The notes: a model not told the origin generated them from the sequence alone. A stretch of 64,000 nucleotides of DNA from Asticcacaulis sp. AC402 (GCF_000495835.1 NZ_AWGC01000028.1:26688-90687); one strand, 5' to 3'. Counted from the first letter of the stretch, positions 17,664-26,204 are shown. A program made the numbers and translations.

Positions 17664-18227
17664 ATGTTCATCGCGGGACCCAATGGTGCCGGCAAGACGA
17701 CGTTTGCGCTGGAGTACCTGCCAGGCGAAGGTGTCCGAAATTTTCTCAATGCCGACATGATTGCGGCCGGGATATCGCCGCTGGAGCCGGAACGTGTCGC
17801 AGTCACAGCCGGCCGGCTGTTTCTGGACAAGATCGAGGCCTGTATCGTATCGGGGGAAGATTTCGCCTTCGAAACGACGCTTTCCGGACGTGGCTACCTG
17901 CGTCTGATCAACCGGCTGAGATCTGCAGGATGGCAGGTGGAGTTGCACTATCTGGCGTTATTGTCGGTCAATTTGTCGATAGCCAGGGTCAGGGAACGCG
18001 TTGCACATGGCGGTCATTCAATCCCTGAGGCCGACATTCAACGCCGTTTCCCGCGCAGTTTGCACAACCTGCTCTATTTCTATAGAATGGCGGTTGATCG
18101 ATGCGTTTGCCGCGTGAGCACTGACGACCGTATCGCTCTTGTTTTCGAGCAGGCTGGGCCTGTATTCAGGATTTTCGATCAGGACCTTTATGAAGACCTC
18201 GAACGACAAGCCCGACATGAACAGTGA
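17664..18227 (+). CDS. Zeta-toxin-like P-loop kinase
   Basis: A 187-residue P-loop protein with Walker A GPNGAGKTT (residues 5-13), LNADMIAAG, and FETTLSGRGYL, the pattern of zeta-toxin/UDP-N-acetylglucosamine kinase-like proteins. Conserved arginines (RVRERVAHGGHSIPEADIQRRF) form the lid. Its start lies 29 bases after fabI. A small gene overlaps its 3' end by 38 bases. It could be a toxin with that partner as antitoxin, or a chromosomal housekeeping kinase; solitary zeta-like proteins are common and their roles uncertain. Confidence 0.78.
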   Translation: MFIAGPNGAGKTTFALEYLPGEGVRNFLNADMIAAGISPLEPERVAVTAGRLFLDKIEACIVSGEDFAFETTLSGRGYLRLINRLRSAGWQVELHYLALLSVNLSIARVRERVAHGGHSIPEADIQRRFPRSLHNLLYFYRMAVDRCVCRVSTDDRIALVFEQAGPVFRIFDQDLYEDLERQARHEQ

Positions 18228-18393
18228 CGTTACCGAAGCTTCGGATTTCGCCAACCGGAGTCTGGGCGTGCACCAGCGCGCCGTTGACAAGGCCCTGGAC
18301 CGCAAGCGCAAGCTGGGTCAGTACTGGGTTGTGTGGGACGGCGAAAAGCCGGTCGAGGTTCACCCGGACACCAAGCAGACCGCTGCCGAATGA
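18190..18393 (+). CDS. Small protein partner of the zeta-like kinase
   Basis: A 67-residue protein, charged and without a signal peptide, overlapping the kinase gene by 38 bases in another frame and overlapping the next gene by four (ATGA). The core HQRAVDKALDRKRKLGQYWVVWDGEKPVEVHPD suggests an N-terminal helix followed by a short beta hairpin. A start at 18217 is also possible. The tight overlap implies translational coupling; an antitoxin or adaptor role is inference only. Confidence 0.65.
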   Translation: MKTSNDKPDMNSDVTEASDFANRSLGVHQRAVDKALDRKRKLGQYWVVWDGEKPVEVHPDTKQTAAE

Positions 18394-18803
18394 CCATCAA
18401 ATCCTATGGCGAGGCGCCGACGCTCGACGATATCGAGATTGTCGCCCGCACCACGCTCAAGAAACTGCCGCACCCCTTCGACCGCCACCTGCGCGACGTC
18501 GTACTTGTCGTTGAAGATTTCCCGTCTCAGGATCTGTTGGGCGAGTTGGGCATCGAGGATCCGTTCGAACTGACCGGTCTCTATACCGGCCGTCCAGCGG
18601 AGCTTGAGGTCCTGACCGGTGACATGCCGCCGATGATCCACCTGTTCCGCCGACCGATCCTCGACGAATGGGCAGAAGGCGGCGTGACACTCGAAGACCT
18701 GATCGCCCACATACTGATCCACGAAGCCGGACACCATTTCGGGCTGTCGGACGACGACATGGACTGGATGGAGACCCTGCTCAAAAGCGGCACGGCCCAC
18801 TAG
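18390..18803 (+). CDS. Zincin-like metallopeptidase family protein
   Basis: A 137-residue cytoplasmic protein with the zinc motif HILIHEAGHHFGLSDDDM near the C-terminus: HExxH with a following Gly and Asp that can provide the third ligand. This is the short metallopeptidase family often annotated as possible zinc protease; activity in the family is not established to my knowledge. It starts within the stop of the preceding gene and so ends the three-gene unit. Confidence 0.82.
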   Translation: MTIKSYGEAPTLDDIEIVARTTLKKLPHPFDRHLRDVVLVVEDFPSQDLLGELGIEDPFELTGLYTGRPAELEVLTGDMPPMIHLFRRPILDEWAEGGVTLEDLIAHILIHEAGHHFGLSDDDMDWMETLLKSGTAH

Positions 18804-18898
18804 AGTGCAATCCGATAAAGTGGACGCCACCGCACGGGCGTTCCCGTTTTCGGATAAATTGCGCGACAAAACAGAATCGTAGAGCGGGATGCCCCGTG
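18802..18898. repeat. Two-hairpin intergenic repeat, degenerate (copy A4)
   Basis: Begins within the metallopeptidase stop: GTGCAATCCGATAAAGTG ... TTTTCGGATAAATTGCGC (hairpin 1 with a GC-rich enlarged loop), linker GACAAAACAGAATC, then an eroded hairpin 2 (AGAGCGGGATGCCCC). Read leftward, hairpin 2 plus the T-rich linker follows the 18911-19258 gene and could terminate it. Confidence 0.75.
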
Positions 18899-18910
18899 AT
18901 GCAAACGCCG

Positions 18911-19258
18911 TCAGTTGTGCGATGAGGAATCGCGTATAAAAATGGCGAACTGGCCGTCATCCAGATCAGGGGTAGTCTCAAAACTCACAATCGGGGCCAG
19001 GTTTGGACGGCTGTTTTCGACGAAGTGACGAAAACTTTTAACCCCATCGCGATTGGCCGCAATGACCACTTCGGCCTGATCAGTAACATCATCACAGATT
19101 CGCCCATAGAAATCGTCATAGGCGTCGTCGAATCTATCTTCCTCCTCAAACGCATAGCGTCTGTTTTCCTGCTTATTCTTGTAATATTCGGAAGCTGTGT
19201 AAAGGACGGTCTCAGCAACCATTTTCCCGTGGTATGGTGTGCCCCGGCTGTGTGCCAT
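18911..19258 (-). CDS. Small acidic protein of unknown function
   Basis: A 115-residue soluble protein beginning MAHSRGTPYHGKMVAETV. It has an acidic central segment (RYAFEEEDRFDDAYDDFYGRICDDVTDQAEV) and a beta-prone end (FAIFIRDSSSHN). A GTG fourteen codons upstream could also serve as start. Its coding bias is closer to AT-rich than that of its neighbours and it faces a very AT-rich gap, which hints at acquisition. I do not recognise it. Confidence 0.55.
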   Translation of the reverse strand: MAHSRGTPYHGKMVAETVLYTASEYYKNKQENRRYAFEEEDRFDDAYDDFYGRICDDVTDQAEVVIAANRDGVKSFRHFVENSRPNLAPIVSFETTPDLDDGQFAIFIRDSSSHN

Positions 19259-19571
19259 GTTTAGTCTACCTTTCCGTATATTCTTCGTTTCATATAACAC
19301 CTAATGTCGAGCGATAATCCAGAAAATATTGTAAGTAACGGTTAAATTGATGGTGCGATGCAAATTTTATATATTGCGTTTGCGAAATGAATAGGCTTTT
19401 ACTCAGATTTTGAGATAGCGTCATGTAGTCAATAAAAAGGGTTAATTCTTCATTTACCATTAGTATAAAGATTCTATTTTCCAGTAAAATTATTGATTGT
19501 TTACGCTAATTATTCTTATAATAGACACAAGTTGTAGGTCAAAAATGCCTTGAACTGTAAAGGGTGTGGTG
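19259..19571. promoter_or_regulatory. AT-rich divergent promoter region; sigma70-like promoter for the PL7 lyase
   Basis: This 313-base stretch is strikingly AT-rich for the window. TTGATT (19493-19498), an 18-base spacer and TATAAT (19517-19522) form a near-consensus sigma70-type promoter 50 bases before the lyase start. A purine-rich AAAGGGTG follows. Such a consensus promoter is uncommon in alphaproteobacteria. Confidence 0.5.
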
Positions 19572-21581
19572 ATGACTTATAACTCGGAATACTTTGACCT
19601 TACCGGTTGGAAATTGACCCTGCCGATTGACGCCGATGGTGACAATGACGGCAGATCGATTGAGATAAAGGATCTGATCCGGTTCAACGATGATCGTTTT
19701 TTTTATGTGGCGCCTGACAACGCTATGGTGTTCCGGGCGACGGCCGATGGAGCCACAACCTCGGGATCAAAATATGCCCGAGCTGAGTTACGTGAAATGA
19801 CCAACGGGAAAGAAGCAGCCTGGACTTTGCAGCAAGGGGGCAGCCTGACGGCGACCCTGTCAGTAAACCGCTGCCCGACCCTGGCGGACGGAAGCATGGG
19901 AAAGATTGTGATCGGTCAGATCCACGGCGCGAACGAGGAACTGGTCCGTTTATACTATGACAATGGTACGCTTTACTTTGTCAACGACAAGGCCGGTGTG
20001 GACAACCGTGAAACAAAATTCTACCTCTGCGACTCTGATGGGGGGATGCCAGACGTCGATATCGGCGAAAAATTTTCTTATGCTATCACTGTCAGCAACC
20101 GGATTCTTTCGGTTACCGTCTATGCGGACGGTCGGGAATACACATCGAGGACCACTGTAAACAGCATCTGGAACAACGATAAATTCTATTTCAAGAGCGG
20201 TGTTTACCTCGGCACCAATGAAACCACGTCGACGGGTGTTGGCGAAGCCTCGTTTTACGCTCTGGATTTTAGTCACGCCGCCGGACAAGGGCTGGCGGGC
20301 CTGGCCGATATCTCATCTCCCGCGACGCGCGTGGATCTGGGGGGCACAGCGAGGAATGATGTGCTTCGGGGCAGTTTCGAAAATGATGTCATCTTCGGTC
20401 AGAACGGGCACGACATTCTGAATGGCAATGGCGGCGCGGACAAGTTGTATGGAGGGGCCGGAGATGACCGACTGAATGGCGGTGACGCTGGCGATGACAT
20501 GCGGGGCGGGGACGGCAATGACACCTATATCGTTGACGATGTCAGAGACTTGGTTGTCGAGTTTGTTCGTGAGGGAGCCGACACCATTCATGCCTCGGTG
20601 AGCTATGTTCTGCCTGTCAATGTAGAGATTTTGCGGTTGACGGGAACAGCGAGTATTGACGCGATCGGGAACAAGAATGGCAATAACCTGATTGGAAATG
20701 GCGCCAATAATGTCCTTGACGGTAGAGCAGGGTCCGACACCCTGCAGGGCATGGGAGGACATGACATCTACTATGTCGATAGCGCCGGCGACAAGGTTGT
20801 TGAACTCGAGAAATCCGGTACCGACCTTGTCATCAGCAGCGTCTCGTACAGGTTGACGAAGCAGGTCGAAAACCTGACCTTGACCGATTTTGCCATTTCG
20901 GGTTTCGGCAACGAATTGAACAACCGATTAACGGGGAATGCGCAGGACAATGTTTTGCGCGGCTTCGCTGGTAACGACAGCCTCGATGGTGGCGAAGGCG
21001 CAGACCTGATGGTCGGTGGACCTGGCAACGACACCTACGTGGTTGACAACGTGGCGGATGTCATCGTTGAAGCGGGTGTTGGTGGCAACGACGTCGTCAA
21101 GTCTTCGGTCAGTTATGCCATCTGGTCCGGAATCGAAGATCTCTATCTGGTAACGGCCGATACCGCGTCGGCGACGGGGAACGATCTCAACAACAAGATT
21201 GTCGGCGGCGCGGGAGCCAACCAGATTGCGGGTGGCCTTGGCCATGACATACTGACCGGTGGCGGTGGTGCCGACCGCTTTGTCTTCGACGGCGAGCTGT
21301 GTGCGACGACAAATGTCGACACAATCACGGATTTCAAATCGCGCTGGGATCAGGTCGTTTTGGATCATCGGATTTTCGACGCCTTGGCGGTCGGAGCCCT
21401 GACATCCGAGTCTTTTGGTCTGGGTGCCAGTGCAACACAAGATGATCATCGCATCGTCTATGATCAGACAACGGGCGCGCTGTACTATGACAAGGACGGT
21501 TGCGGCGCCGCAGCCCAGGTTCAGTTTGCCTGGCTTGTCGGGGGCCCCGCGATCGCTTTCTCGGATTTTGTCATCGTCTGA
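19572..21581 (+). CDS. PL7 alginate lyase with C-terminal RTX calcium-binding repeats
   Basis: A 669-residue protein. The N-terminal 225 residues are a PL7 jelly-roll alginate lyase, with the three signature strands YARAELRE, IGQIHG and YFKSGVYLG. QIH at the second strand is generally linked with activity on guluronate-containing blocks. From about residue 250 to 590 come RTX nonapeptide repeats (GGAGDDRLNGGD, GGDGNDTY, GGPGNDTY) alternating with VENLTLT-type segments, as in Azotobacter AlgE R-modules and secreted lyases. No Sec signal, consistent with type I secretion, but no such exporter is in the window. It likely trims or releases the polymer made by the alg genes. Confidence 0.9.
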   Translation: MTYNSEYFDLTGWKLTLPIDADGDNDGRSIEIKDLIRFNDDRFFYVAPDNAMVFRATADGATTSGSKYARAELREMTNGKEAAWTLQQGGSLTATLSVNRCPTLADGSMGKIVIGQIHGANEELVRLYYDNGTLYFVNDKAGVDNRETKFYLCDSDGGMPDVDIGEKFSYAITVSNRILSVTVYADGREYTSRTTVNSIWNNDKFYFKSGVYLGTNETTSTGVGEASFYALDFSHAAGQGLAGLADISSPATRVDLGGTARNDVLRGSFENDVIFGQNGHDILNGNGGADKLYGGAGDDRLNGGDAGDDMRGGDGNDTYIVDDVRDLVVEFVREGADTIHASVSYVLPVNVEILRLTGTASIDAIGNKNGNNLIGNGANNVLDGRAGSDTLQGMGGHDIYYVDSAGDKVVELEKSGTDLVISSVSYRLTKQVENLTLTDFAISGFGNELNNRLTGNAQDNVLRGFAGNDSLDGGEGADLMVGGPGNDTYVVDNVADVIVEAGVGGNDVVKSSVSYAIWSGIEDLYLVTADTASATGNDLNNKIVGGAGANQIAGGLGHDILTGGGGADRFVFDGELCATTNVDTITDFKSRWDQVVLDHRIFDALAVGALTSESFGLGASATQDDHRIVYDQTTGALYYDKDGCGAAAQVQFAWLVGGPAIAFSDFVIV

Positions 21582-21728
21582 CAGTCTGTGTTGCAAGGAG
21601 ATTGACGCCAGAGCTGACACGAATCGGACACAAAATTGTGCGACGCACAATCGGGTTGGGTCAGAGCGTTGGGCCGGGCCGATTCGCGTCGCGCACCCTT
21701 GCGGGGCCCGTTCGAACGAGGTGTCAGA

Positions 21729-22868
21729 ATGTCGTTGCTTCGTCGCCGGGACTTTGTCGCATTGAGCGCCCTGGCGCTGCCCGGGGTTGCCGGATGCAGG
21801 TATGCGTCAGCAGCCAACACAGGGTACGATGCCAGCACGCCGGAGCTTGCGTTTCCCGGTCTCAAGTCTCCGTTTGACGTTGCCGCAGCACGAGCCCGGC
21901 GTGGCAAGCCCGCCACGGATTTGGACTGCGACAGCGCACCTCGTCCCGTTGTCGTCCTGGACCACGAGTCCAAATACCGACCCGGCACCCGTTCTTCGAT
22001 CGTCGACCCGGATCGGGAAGACGACTATCAGGCCAAGCTGAAGGAGGTCAGCGGCTTTTACAACCCGCTGACGCGGATCTCCGATCGCTATGTCAAGTCG
22101 CAACCTCGCGCCAGCGAGATCGCCCTGTGTGCCCTTACCTGGCTCGAGAGCTGGGCCGAAGCAGGAGCGCTTGAAAAAGGGGTTACCGAGCAGGGCCGCA
22201 TGGTTCAGACCTGGGCCCTGGCCAGTCTGTCATCGTCCTGGCTCAAGATTCGCGCCGATCCGTACCTAAGCGACAATGCACGCCAACGGGTTACAGATTG
22301 GCTTGAGCGCCTCAACAGATTGGTGATGATCAATTTCGAAAGCAAGACGGACGAAAGGAGCCGGCGCAACAATCACCGCTACTGGGCCAACTGGGCTGTG
22401 TGTGCCACCGCGACGGTTCTGAACGACAGCAAGGCCTATAGATGGGCCAGTGAGGGTTTTGAACGCGCCTGCGCCCAGATTGAGCCCGATGGGGTCTTGC
22501 CTCTTGAGATGGAGCGCCGCAGCAAAGCGTTGCATTATCACAATTTTTCCCTTGGTCCCCTCGTGCTTCAGGCCGAATCGCTGATCGCCAATGGCGTTCC
22601 CGATCCCTATGACCGTGACGACAGTGCATTACGCCGTCTGGTGGATCTGGTTGTCGCAGCTCTGCGCGATCCGGAACTCATTGCCAGGCGTGCCGGAGAA
22701 ACCCAGGACCTTGAAGGTACGCTTAAGGAAACCCAACTGGCGTGGATGGAGCCCTACTTTGCCCGTTTCAAGGACGACAGTCTTGCGCCCTGGCTCCAGG
22801 CCTATCGACCGATGGTGGCTCACCGTCTGGGCGGAGACCTTACCGTCCTGTTCGGCGTTGATCTGTAG
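21729..22868 (+). CDS. AlgL-type mannuronate lyase (PL5), paralog 2
   Basis: A 379-residue periplasmic alginate lyase of family PL5. It contains the signature NNHRYWANW (active-site Asn-His region), the later PDGVLPLEMERRSKALHYHNFSLGPLV segment with catalytic Tyr/Arg-type residues, and an N-terminal SPFDVAAARARRG match to AlgL. The start at 21729 gives LLRRRDFVALSALALPGVAGC, which has both a twin-arginine-like motif and a lipobox-like ending at Cys, so Tat export or lipoprotein anchoring is possible. It is not in the alg operon but faces its last gene. A second PL5 copy lies at 36676. Confidence 0.87.
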   Translation: MSLLRRRDFVALSALALPGVAGCRYASAANTGYDASTPELAFPGLKSPFDVAAARARRGKPATDLDCDSAPRPVVVLDHESKYRPGTRSSIVDPDREDDYQAKLKEVSGFYNPLTRISDRYVKSQPRASEIALCALTWLESWAEAGALEKGVTEQGRMVQTWALASLSSSWLKIRADPYLSDNARQRVTDWLERLNRLVMINFESKTDERSRRNNHRYWANWAVCATATVLNDSKAYRWASEGFERACAQIEPDGVLPLEMERRSKALHYHNFSLGPLVLQAESLIANGVPDPYDRDDSALRRLVDLVVAALRDPELIARRAGETQDLEGTLKETQLAWMEPYFARFKDDSLAPWLQAYRPMVAHRLGGDLTVLFGVDL

Positions 22869-23169
22869 TTATACCAACCCGCGAAAATCTTGACTCATCA
22901 AGGGTTGGCAAGTGCGCCAGTGTACGTTTCCGGGGCGCCCGAGCTTTTGCGAGGAGCCATGGGGGGCGCCTAGTCCGGCGCTTGAGCTGAAAAAAAAGGG
23001 AATACCAAGCGCCATTCTTTATGAGGCTTGGTGTTATACCAATCCACGATGACCTTGACTCATCATGGATTGGCAAGGGCGACTGCCCGCCCGAGCTTAC
23101 GCGAGGAGCCATGCGGCGCTTGAGCTGAAAAAAGGGAATACCAAGCGTCATTCTTTATGAGGCTTGGTA
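22869..23169. repeat. Tandem two-hairpin element, two copies
   Basis: Two direct copies (22869-23032, 23033-23169) each start TTATACCAA. Each carries a hairpin of the type CCAATCCA...TGGATTGG enclosing GATGA/TCATC, a shared middle (CCCGAGCTT..GCGAGGAGCCATG, GGCGCTTGAGCTGAAAAAA) and a second hairpin ACCAAGC...GCTTGGT. Copy 2 is shorter by a deletion in the middle. They fill the junction between convergent algL2 and the last gene of the alg operon and probably end both transcripts. Confidence 0.8.
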
Positions 23170-23178
23170 CTACAGTGT

Positions 23179-24630
23179 CTATGCCGTCGCCCGGCAGATA
23201 CGCGCCGAAACTTTTCCCGTCATGCGTTGATCGAGAACCAGCGATATATCGACCAGTTCAGTGCCATCGCGCGGTACGCGGACGATGATCTTGTTGGCAG
23301 GATGTGACCAGCGCGTCGCGTCAATGTCAAAGCGGTCTTTCGTGCCGTCGCTATAGTTCAGGTAGAAATGGTAGCGCCGAATATTGGCTTTGCCAAAGTC
23401 CATTACGGCGTTGACCGGCCCTCTGATACGACTGTAATCGGCCGATGCGACCTTAAATGCGGTCGTCTGGCCAAGCTTAACGGGCGTTGCCGCTCCCGAG
23501 ATCAGCGCATTTTTACCACAGTCGCCGTCAGCAGCACCTACAATCAGGTGCAGGTCGTCAGCTTCGCGGAGATTATGATATTGCATTTCCCAGATCAGGA
23601 ATTTGGGTTTGGTCCGGGCATAGTCTTCGGACGAAAGGTAGGACAGTATCGAGGCCGACAGGCCGCCGCCGGCAATGCCATGATTTGCGACGTCCGTTGC
23701 CAACTCCTCGCGAAGAAAGCCGGAAAAATTGGCACCGTCATAGACACTGGAGCCCGTGCCGACCAGGACAACCTCGCCGCCGGCGAGATAAGGACGCGCG
23801 GGGGTTTCGGTCACGGCGCCTGGCCTGGCCGAAGGGGCACCTGCATCCGTCGTCTGCGTTGCCACGGTAGCGTAGACAATACCCATCTCCCTGGGGGAGG
23901 CGCTGTTGCAAATCCTGTGCGCTTCCTGACGCAGGGCTTGAATGACAGGTTGTCGCGGAGCCGGCATCGTTTTGAAACGCTTGGCCGTGAGCCGGCTGAA
24001 CAGGGGGTCTTTCGAGATTTCCTGCCGCAACGCCCTGGCTGTTACAAAGGCGCCGTAAGCGGTCCAACGCGGGTCACCCGACAGGTAAAACTCAGTGGAC
24101 GCGCCTTCCAGACTATGACCAGGCAGAACGAAGCCGGATTTCCCCGCGGCCGACAGCGGGTCGGTTGCCACGATGCCGGCACCACGCAGTCGTTTGATCG
24201 TGGTACCATAGAACGACATCGCGGCATCGGGCGAGAACCGTTGTCCGCGAAGGCCCGCAAGATCGATGAACTGCCGCATGGTTGCCCCGCGTGGGGGCAT
24301 TACGCTGATCACGAGTCGGGTGCCAGACAGGGCCAGGCGACGATTCAGGCGGGCAAAGTTCTCCACAGCGGCCACGGACACTGGCGGCAAGGCCGTGAGG
24401 TCGGTTTGCGTTCGAAACAACCACTCCCCCTGGCCGTGCCGGATGTAGCGGTACCTGTCGTCGGAATAAAACCTGGCCTCGTCCAGTTGCGGGCAGCTCC
24501 ACGCCGGGGTGACGGGTACCGCCGGTCCGTCTGTCGCCTGGCTGTGCGCGGGCATTGCCACCGCGTACAGAACAATCAGTGCGAGTGCGCCAACCTGCCT
24601 CGTCAGCCTAAACATGTGGGATCGGAGCAT
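23179..24630 (-). CDS. AlgX-like protein, second copy with degenerate acetyltransferase site
   Basis: A 483-residue exported SGNH-like protein (signal peptide ending SQATD) homologous throughout to the adjacent AlgX-like protein, including the C-terminal beta domain (YHFYLNYSDGTKDRFDIDATRWSHPANKIIVRVPRDG). The acetyltransferase Asp-x-His motif reads DPR (186-188) instead of DLH, and the GTSxS motif reads GTGSS (291-295), replacing the expected Ser by Gly. It is therefore probably not an active O-acetyltransferase and may bind polymer or act as a scaffold. It lies downstream of a terminator-like repeat that separates it from the rest of the operon. An ATG at 24615 is an alternative start. Confidence 0.85.
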   Translation of the reverse strand: MLRSHMFRLTRQVGALALIVLYAVAMPAHSQATDGPAVPVTPAWSCPQLDEARFYSDDRYRYIRHGQGEWLFRTQTDLTALPPVSVAAVENFARLNRRLALSGTRLVISVMPPRGATMRQFIDLAGLRGQRFSPDAAMSFYGTTIKRLRGAGIVATDPLSAAGKSGFVLPGHSLEGASTEFYLSGDPRWTAYGAFVTARALRQEISKDPLFSRLTAKRFKTMPAPRQPVIQALRQEAHRICNSASPREMGIVYATVATQTTDAGAPSARPGAVTETPARPYLAGGEVVLVGTGSSVYDGANFSGFLREELATDVANHGIAGGGLSASILSYLSSEDYARTKPKFLIWEMQYHNLREADDLHLIVGAADGDCGKNALISGAATPVKLGQTTAFKVASADYSRIRGPVNAVMDFGKANIRRYHFYLNYSDGTKDRFDIDATRWSHPANKIIVRVPRDGTELVDISLVLDQRMTGKVSARICRATA

Positions 24631-24671
24631 GCCGCAGGTTCCAGGCCGGGAGTGAAGGCCGGACAAGCGGC

Positions 24672-24774
24672 TAGAGCGCAATCCGACAAAGTGTGCTGCA
24701 CTTTTCGGATAAACTGCGCGACAAAACAAAAACTTAGAGCGGAGTTTTGACTCCATCAAAACGCTTCCCGCTCT
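24672..24774. repeat. Two-hairpin intergenic repeat (copy A5) inside the alg operon
   Basis: GCGCAATCCGACAAAGTGT...CACTTTTCGGATAAACTGCGC, linker ACAAAACAAAAACTT, then AGAGCGGAGTTTTGA / TCAAAACGCTTCCCGCTCT. Read leftward, with the operon, hairpin 2 followed by AAGTTTTTGTTTTG looks like a Rho-independent terminator 12 bases past the stop of the first AlgX-like gene. Confidence 0.85.
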
Positions 24775-24785
24775 CATGTGAATTC

Positions 24786-26204
24786 CTAGAGAGAAGCGCG
24801 GCAGATCCTCGCTGAAACGTTTCCGCTCAGACGCTGATCCGGTACCAGGGAAATGCTGGCCAAGTCCGCACCGTCGCGCGGTACGCGCACGATGATCTTG
24901 TTGGCGGGATGTGACCATCGCGTTGCGTCAACGTCAAAGCGCGCCTTTGTGCCATCGGTATAGGTCAGATACAGGTGATAGCGCCGCGCATCACTGTCGC
25001 CGAAGTCGAGCACAGCGTTCGCAGGCCCTTTTATGCGGTGGCGATCGCCCGACCGCACGGTAAAGGCCGTCGTCTGTCCCAGCTTAACCGGCGTTTCCTT
25101 ACCGGCGATCAGCGCCTTGGCGCCGCAATCGCCATCAGCAGCGCCCATGATGAGCGGCAGGGCGTCGACCTCCTTGAGGTTATGGTATTGCATCTCCCAG
25201 ATCAGGAACTTGGGCTTGGCCTGAGCATAGTCTTCCGACAGCATATAGGAGAGAATCGAGGCCGAAAGCCCGCCGCCAGCTATGCCATAGTTGGCGACTT
25301 CCGTACCCAGTTCCTGGCGCAGGAAGCCGGAAAAATTGGCGTATTCCACGACACTGAAACTCGTCCCGACGAGGGCGACCTCGACTCCGGCATCGTCAAG
25401 TAGTCCACCGTCGCCCAGCAGCCCCCCTGCATCATCCGCGGCTTCGGCGACCGTATCGTAAAAGACGCGCATTTCGCCGTTGTAGGGCACTTTGCAGATC
25501 TTGTAGGCCTCCTCGCGGATGGTTTGAACGGTGAGCTTGGGCGCGACAAGCGACGTCGCGAACTGGCCTGGCGGAAGCGAGGCGAACTCAGGATTTTTCG
25601 CCATTTCCTGTTTGAGGGCCTTGGCGGTCACGAAGGCGCCATAGGCTGTCCAATGCAGGTCACCCGACAGATAAAACTCCCTCGGCGTGCCCTCCAGAGT
25701 GAAGGCAGGATTGTTCGCGGCCAGTATTGTGTCGGGCGCCATGATGCCAACGCCGCGCAGGCGTTTGACCATGGTGAAATAGGTCGACATGGCCGCGTCG
25801 GCCGAGAAGGGTTCACCGCGCAGTCCAATGGGATCGATAAACTGCCGCATGATGGCACCGCGCGGCGGTGAAACGGAAATGACGAGGCGGGTACCCGAAT
25901 CCGCCAGCCGTTTTCTCAGGCGCGCGAAGTTGTCGATATTGGCTGCCGACAGCGGCGCCATCAGCGTCAGGTCGGTGCCCGTGCGGAATAGCCATTCCCC
26001 CTTGCCCTGCCGAATAAAGCGATAGCCTTCATTGGTGTAGGCGTCCGCATGATCCAGTTGCGGGCAGATCCAGGGCTTTGCCGAGGCTGCAGCGGGTACA
26101 GGAGCAGGCGGGGCAGCGCCAACCGGCGACGCACCTGCAGCTATGGCCATCAGAGCCAGGACCTTAACCTGTTTCAATATTCGAAACACTCTGGATGGGA
26201 TCAT
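24786..26204 (-). CDS. algX: AlgX-like alginate O-acetyltransferase
   Basis: A 472-residue exported protein (signal peptide ending VGAAPPA). The catalytic motifs of the AlgX/AlgJ SGNH-like fold are intact: Asp182-x-His184 in SGDLHWTAYG and Ser282 in GTSFS, followed by NFSGFLRQELGTEVANYGIAGGG and KPKFLIWEMQYHN. The C-terminal 110 residues form a separate beta-rich domain resembling the AlgX carbohydrate-binding module (RYHLYLTYTDGT, ATRWSHPANKIIV). Its ATG overlaps the stop of the membrane protein gene (ATGA), so their translation is coupled. In Pseudomonas AlgX puts acetyl groups on mannuronate during export. Confidence 0.87.
   Translation of the reverse strand: MIPSRVFRILKQVKVLALMAIAAGASPVGAAPPAPVPAAASAKPWICPQLDHADAYTNEGYRFIRQGKGEWLFRTGTDLTLMAPLSAANIDNFARLRKRLADSGTRLVISVSPPRGAIMRQFIDPIGLRGEPFSADAAMSTYFTMVKRLRGVGIMAPDTILAANNPAFTLEGTPREFYLSGDLHWTAYGAFVTAKALKQEMAKNPEFASLPPGQFATSLVAPKLTVQTIREEAYKICKVPYNGEMRVFYDTVAEAADDAGGLLGDGGLLDDAGVEVALVGTSFSVVEYANFSGFLRQELGTEVANYGIAGGGLSASILSYMLSEDYAQAKPKFLIWEMQYHNLKEVDALPLIMGAADGDCGAKALIAGKETPVKLGQTTAFTVRSGDRHRIKGPANAVLDFGDSDARRYHLYLTYTDGTKARFDVDATRWSHPANKIIVRVPRDGADLASISLVPDQRLSGNVSARICRASL

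Noticed and set aside
19259..19571. Insertion-sequence remnant in the AT-rich gap before the PL7 lyase
   Set aside because: No terminal inverted repeats, transposase fragment or target duplication could be found; AT-richness alone is not evidence of an IS.
23368..24750. Long plus-strand open frame (460 codons) opposite the degenerate AlgX copy
   Set aside because: The minus strand aligns with the adjacent AlgX-like protein throughout; the plus-strand product is Arg/Gly-rich and resembles nothing.
24631..24918. N-terminal extension of the second AlgX-like gene across repeat A5
   Set aside because: The extension translates the repeat itself, contains no signal peptide and is absent from the homologous neighbour; the start at 24630 is followed by a normal signal peptide.
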